Below the pieces are notes generated by a model, which saw only the letters and a program-made list of their open reading frames with translations, was not told the origin of the DNA and ran no database searches. 64,000 bases of DNA, taken from Antennarius striatus (lineage: Eukaryota > Chordata > Actinopteri > Lophiiformes > Antennariidae). The stretch lies in the NCBI RefSeq assembly GCF_040054535.1, contig NC_090796.1:15279501-15343500 (forward strand), written 5' to 3'. How positions within the stretch are numbered: position 1 is the stretch's first letter; the number at the start of each line of letters is the position of its first letter. The translations under genes were made by a program, and so were the position numbers. Below are positions 61,500-64,000 of this stretch, piece by piece.

Positions 61500-62734
61500 A
61501 GACTGGATGATGATCCAGATCTGTGCATTAATAAGCGATGGAAACCAACCGCAGCATTAAGAGATGGAAACCATTAACTGCCTTGTAAGACGTTTTATGC
61601 CCTTTTTCCATCCTCACTGTTTTGTGTTTGTTTCTACAAGCCAGGATGACATTCCACGTTATAGCAGCATTTAATTAGAAGCCTTGTTCCCCCCCCCTCT
61701 TCTTAATAAATAGCTCCTCTAGCAGCATGTGGTCGTCCACACGCCAAACAATCCTTACGACACCGCTCGCATTAGAACAATCCGTCCTCCGTGTGGGAAA
61801 GCCTAGTCCTTGTCAGGAATGGGATTTATGGAGCTATAAATAAATGACTAACCATACTTCAGAGGCGCGCTGCAGCAGATGAATTTACATGCATTAAAAT
61901 CAGACACTGTAATCTGCCGAGCGGCGGTTTGTCCACTTCAGGGTGGAGCTGCAGAGAACTTCTTCCAGTGTTTCCAGGACTTCCAGGATGCCTCGGCGTG
62001 CGCTATGATGTGGTCTGGGCCTCGCCGACGCGCTGAGAAAATATGTAACTTCTCATCTCCGAGATGCAAAGCAGCTGCACGTCTGCCCGGCGACAGGAGG
62101 AAGAGGAGCGTCTGCTCGGGTCGAGTCACACACCGGGAACCTGAAGAAGTTCTCATAACGGTGCTCTGGATGGAAAGTCCTGGTCCTGATTGTCCTGTTT
62201 TCACATATTTGTCATGTTTTGTGTCACAAATTGCAGCTAAAGGTGGAATTTCTTGCAGAACTGAGCTCCTGTTCGAGGTGATTTGGTCTAAAAGATGGAA
62301 ATTTAAATCCATTTTCATGAAAACTCACATCTTCTTGCATGGATGATCTGCTTTGGGGCGTGAAAGCAGATCCCCCAAGTGGAATATTTAAATGTAATAG
62401 GAGATAAATGACAGCTCGGTGTGTCGCCTGTTGTCCGATTGGACCAAAGGTTAGGAGATTCCTGTAAACCGCTGTGAGTCACAGACAAGCTCCCGATCCA
62501 TGACGGTGAAAAGATACGGATCGCAGAAACGTTTCTACACCACAAGAGGTTGAGAGGTCAGAGAATGAGTCACAGTTAAGTTTTGTGTTGCAGTACAAGT
62601 TATGATTTAATGTAATCCAGTTCAATCCGGTTCATCTTGGGGTAGACGGTTCCTTTGAGGCCTCTGATTGTTCTGATCGGAACCAGAACCTCCAAAAAAA
62701 CCAAACTCATTCCTACAGATAAAACAGAGACAAA

Positions 62735-62835
62735 TAAAGATGTCTGGATTCTTTCTGTGTGACCTTGACCCGGTACCGACCGACCCACGGACCGGTACTG
62801 GTCCATGACCCGGGGGTTGGGGACCACTGTGCTAG
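62735..62835 (-). mobile_element. hAT-like repeat end (GGTTGGGGACCACTG type)
   Basis: The segment contains GACCCACGGACCGGTACTGG, TCCATGACCCGGGGGTTGGG and GACCACTGTG. This is the terminal signature of an abundant fish DNA-transposon family. Only about 100 bp remain. Confidence 0.6.
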
Positions 62836-63419
62836 ACGACACTTTTCATTACCTTGCTCTGTGAAGCGTGTAGTGTCGTCTTTCACACGTTCTTGTTTGA
62901 AGAACATCCTCCCGGTTCCGATCCGTCCCGTCCTCGAGGTCTGACGGCTCCGAGGTGTCCGTCCCGGGGGGAACAAAGAGGACGGCGGCGGACCCCGGGC
63001 CCCCCTGGCTTGCAGAGGGAAGCTTTTCACATCAACTTCATTACATCCCCTCTCGCTGCTTCACCACTCAAAGCTGCTCTTTGTCTGCCGTAATCTAGGA
63101 ATCCTTCAGAACCGCTAGCTTGAGTTTCACGTTGGGGACTATCTCAATGAGTCTGGAAGGGATTTCAAAGGCCAGGGGCCGCTATATCATCCGAGCGTGG
63201 TCTTCATGTCCCGGGCTTATCTCCACCCGGAGTCAAGTTGGCCACATGCTGCAACTGAACCCCTCTCCAAGACCCCATGTGGTTTAAACCAACTTAGAGG
63301 TTCTAAAACTGTTCTGTAGATTTACAGTCAGTAGCAAAGGTACCAACTATTGATCAGCTGTTCACCACCAAATCACCTAAATGTTCCTCTTCCCGATGAT
63401 CCAACCCTCAAAGACCAGC

Positions 63420-63680
63420 ATCTCTAGTTCTTCCTAGACCCGTCAGCTGCTAACGTGATGCCGACCCAGAATGTGAGAAATCTTAGCCCATTCCTCAGAC
63501 AAAGGTCTCCAGTCTTGGAATACTCTACGGACTCCAGTCAGGTGATTGTGAGGGCCTGTAGAACTTCTTCTGGAACCAGGTCTTGGTGGACTCTGGGGTC
63601 TGCTGGGGATCTTCATCCTGTGACGTCTAAAGCTTCATCTTCCTCACCGATGGAGACATCTTCTTCTAGGATTTGAGCCC
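63420..63680 (-). mobile_element. degenerate Tc1/mariner-like transposase fragment
   Basis: The minus strand resembles the region of fish Tc1-like elements that encodes (M)SPSVRKMKL, then STKTWFQKKFY and SQSPDWSP, interrupted by stops. The plus strand carries phrases such as CTTCATCTTCCTCACCGATG and AACCAGGTCTTGGTGGACTC. Similarity is from memory of the family and is weak in places. Confidence 0.5.
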
Positions 63681-64000
63681 TGATGTAGACGAAGGCCAAA
63701 ACAGAAGAACTTATTTTTACTCAGCTGAAAGTTGTCTCAGTATCTGAACGACACCCGACCTGTTGACGATGACTACGTTTGAGGATGAGTCATTTAGACG
63801 TCAGGGAACAAAGACCTTTGTGTTTCTATTTAAATTTTTATCATACAATCTGTTTCTGTAAACAAGTGATAGACACTTTTTCAAAATAAACCAGTTACAC
63901 AACGAGGTTTTAATAGTTCTGCTTCCATAGAGACGAGGAAACGAGCGCATGAAAGAGGCGCTTCAATCTTGACTGCTTGGTTTCCCTTTACAATAATCCA

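Larger units (their letters stand above)
59783..64000. other. region upstream of adamts14
   Basis: About 4.2 kb with the adamts14 promoter somewhere near its start. I see no firm TATA box. It contains a G run (61343-61366), a CA microsatellite (61466-61497), an hAT-like end (62735-62835) and a Tc1-like transposase remnant (about 63420-63680). No gene is recognizable up to the window edge. Confidence 0.6.

Overview
This window is nuclear DNA of a ray-finned (teleost) fish. The genes have many exons with short GT-AG introns and encode vertebrate proteins. The non-coding DNA is full of typical fish repeats: degenerate Tc1-like transposons, hAT-like scraps, a LINE tail with the GATT/TGAT end, and many microsatellites. 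There are no operons, CRISPR arrays or other prokaryotic features. Product names come from remembered family sequences, not from a search.

Layout. (1) 1-12915, plus: the last 28 exons of polr3a, the largest subunit of RNA polymerase III; the first ~110 codons lie before the window. (2) 14247-19108, minus: a complete six-exon peptide GPCR of the QRFP receptor (GPR103) type, 439 aa. (3) 20227-22733 or beyond, plus: tbata (SPATIAL / C10orf27 family), with an unresolved 3' end. (4) 22.7-31.0 kb: a repeat-rich intergenic island with a Tc1-like element, a nested hAT-like insertion, a fold-back Tc1 derivative, a GATA microsatellite and a degenerate GACTTG minisatellite. (5) 30978-32714, plus: a complete seven-exon StAR-like gene (283 aa, probably star2) with its own TATA box. 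(6) 35047-59782, minus: a complete 22-exon adamts14 (1237 aa), a procollagen N-propeptidase; its 8.2 kb intron 2 holds a ~670 bp TAG-type trinucleotide array. (7) 59783-64000: sequence upstream of adamts14, with repeats and transposase remnants only.

The genes do not form one pathway. They are a conserved-synteny block matching human 10q22 (POLR3A, TBATA and ADAMTS14 are all there). The QRFPR-like and StAR-like genes have no human counterpart at 10q22; their human relatives are at 4q27 and 8p11. The simplest reading is that they are ohnologs of the 4/5/8/10 (FGFR) paralogon kept in fish and lost in mammals. I found no new biological system. The items most worth checking are the StAR paralog with an altered PKA site, a near-perfect 69 nt hairpin in a polr3a intron, a palindrome containing an IR1 nuclear-receptor motif, and two long ORFs of unknown origin in adamts14 intron 2.
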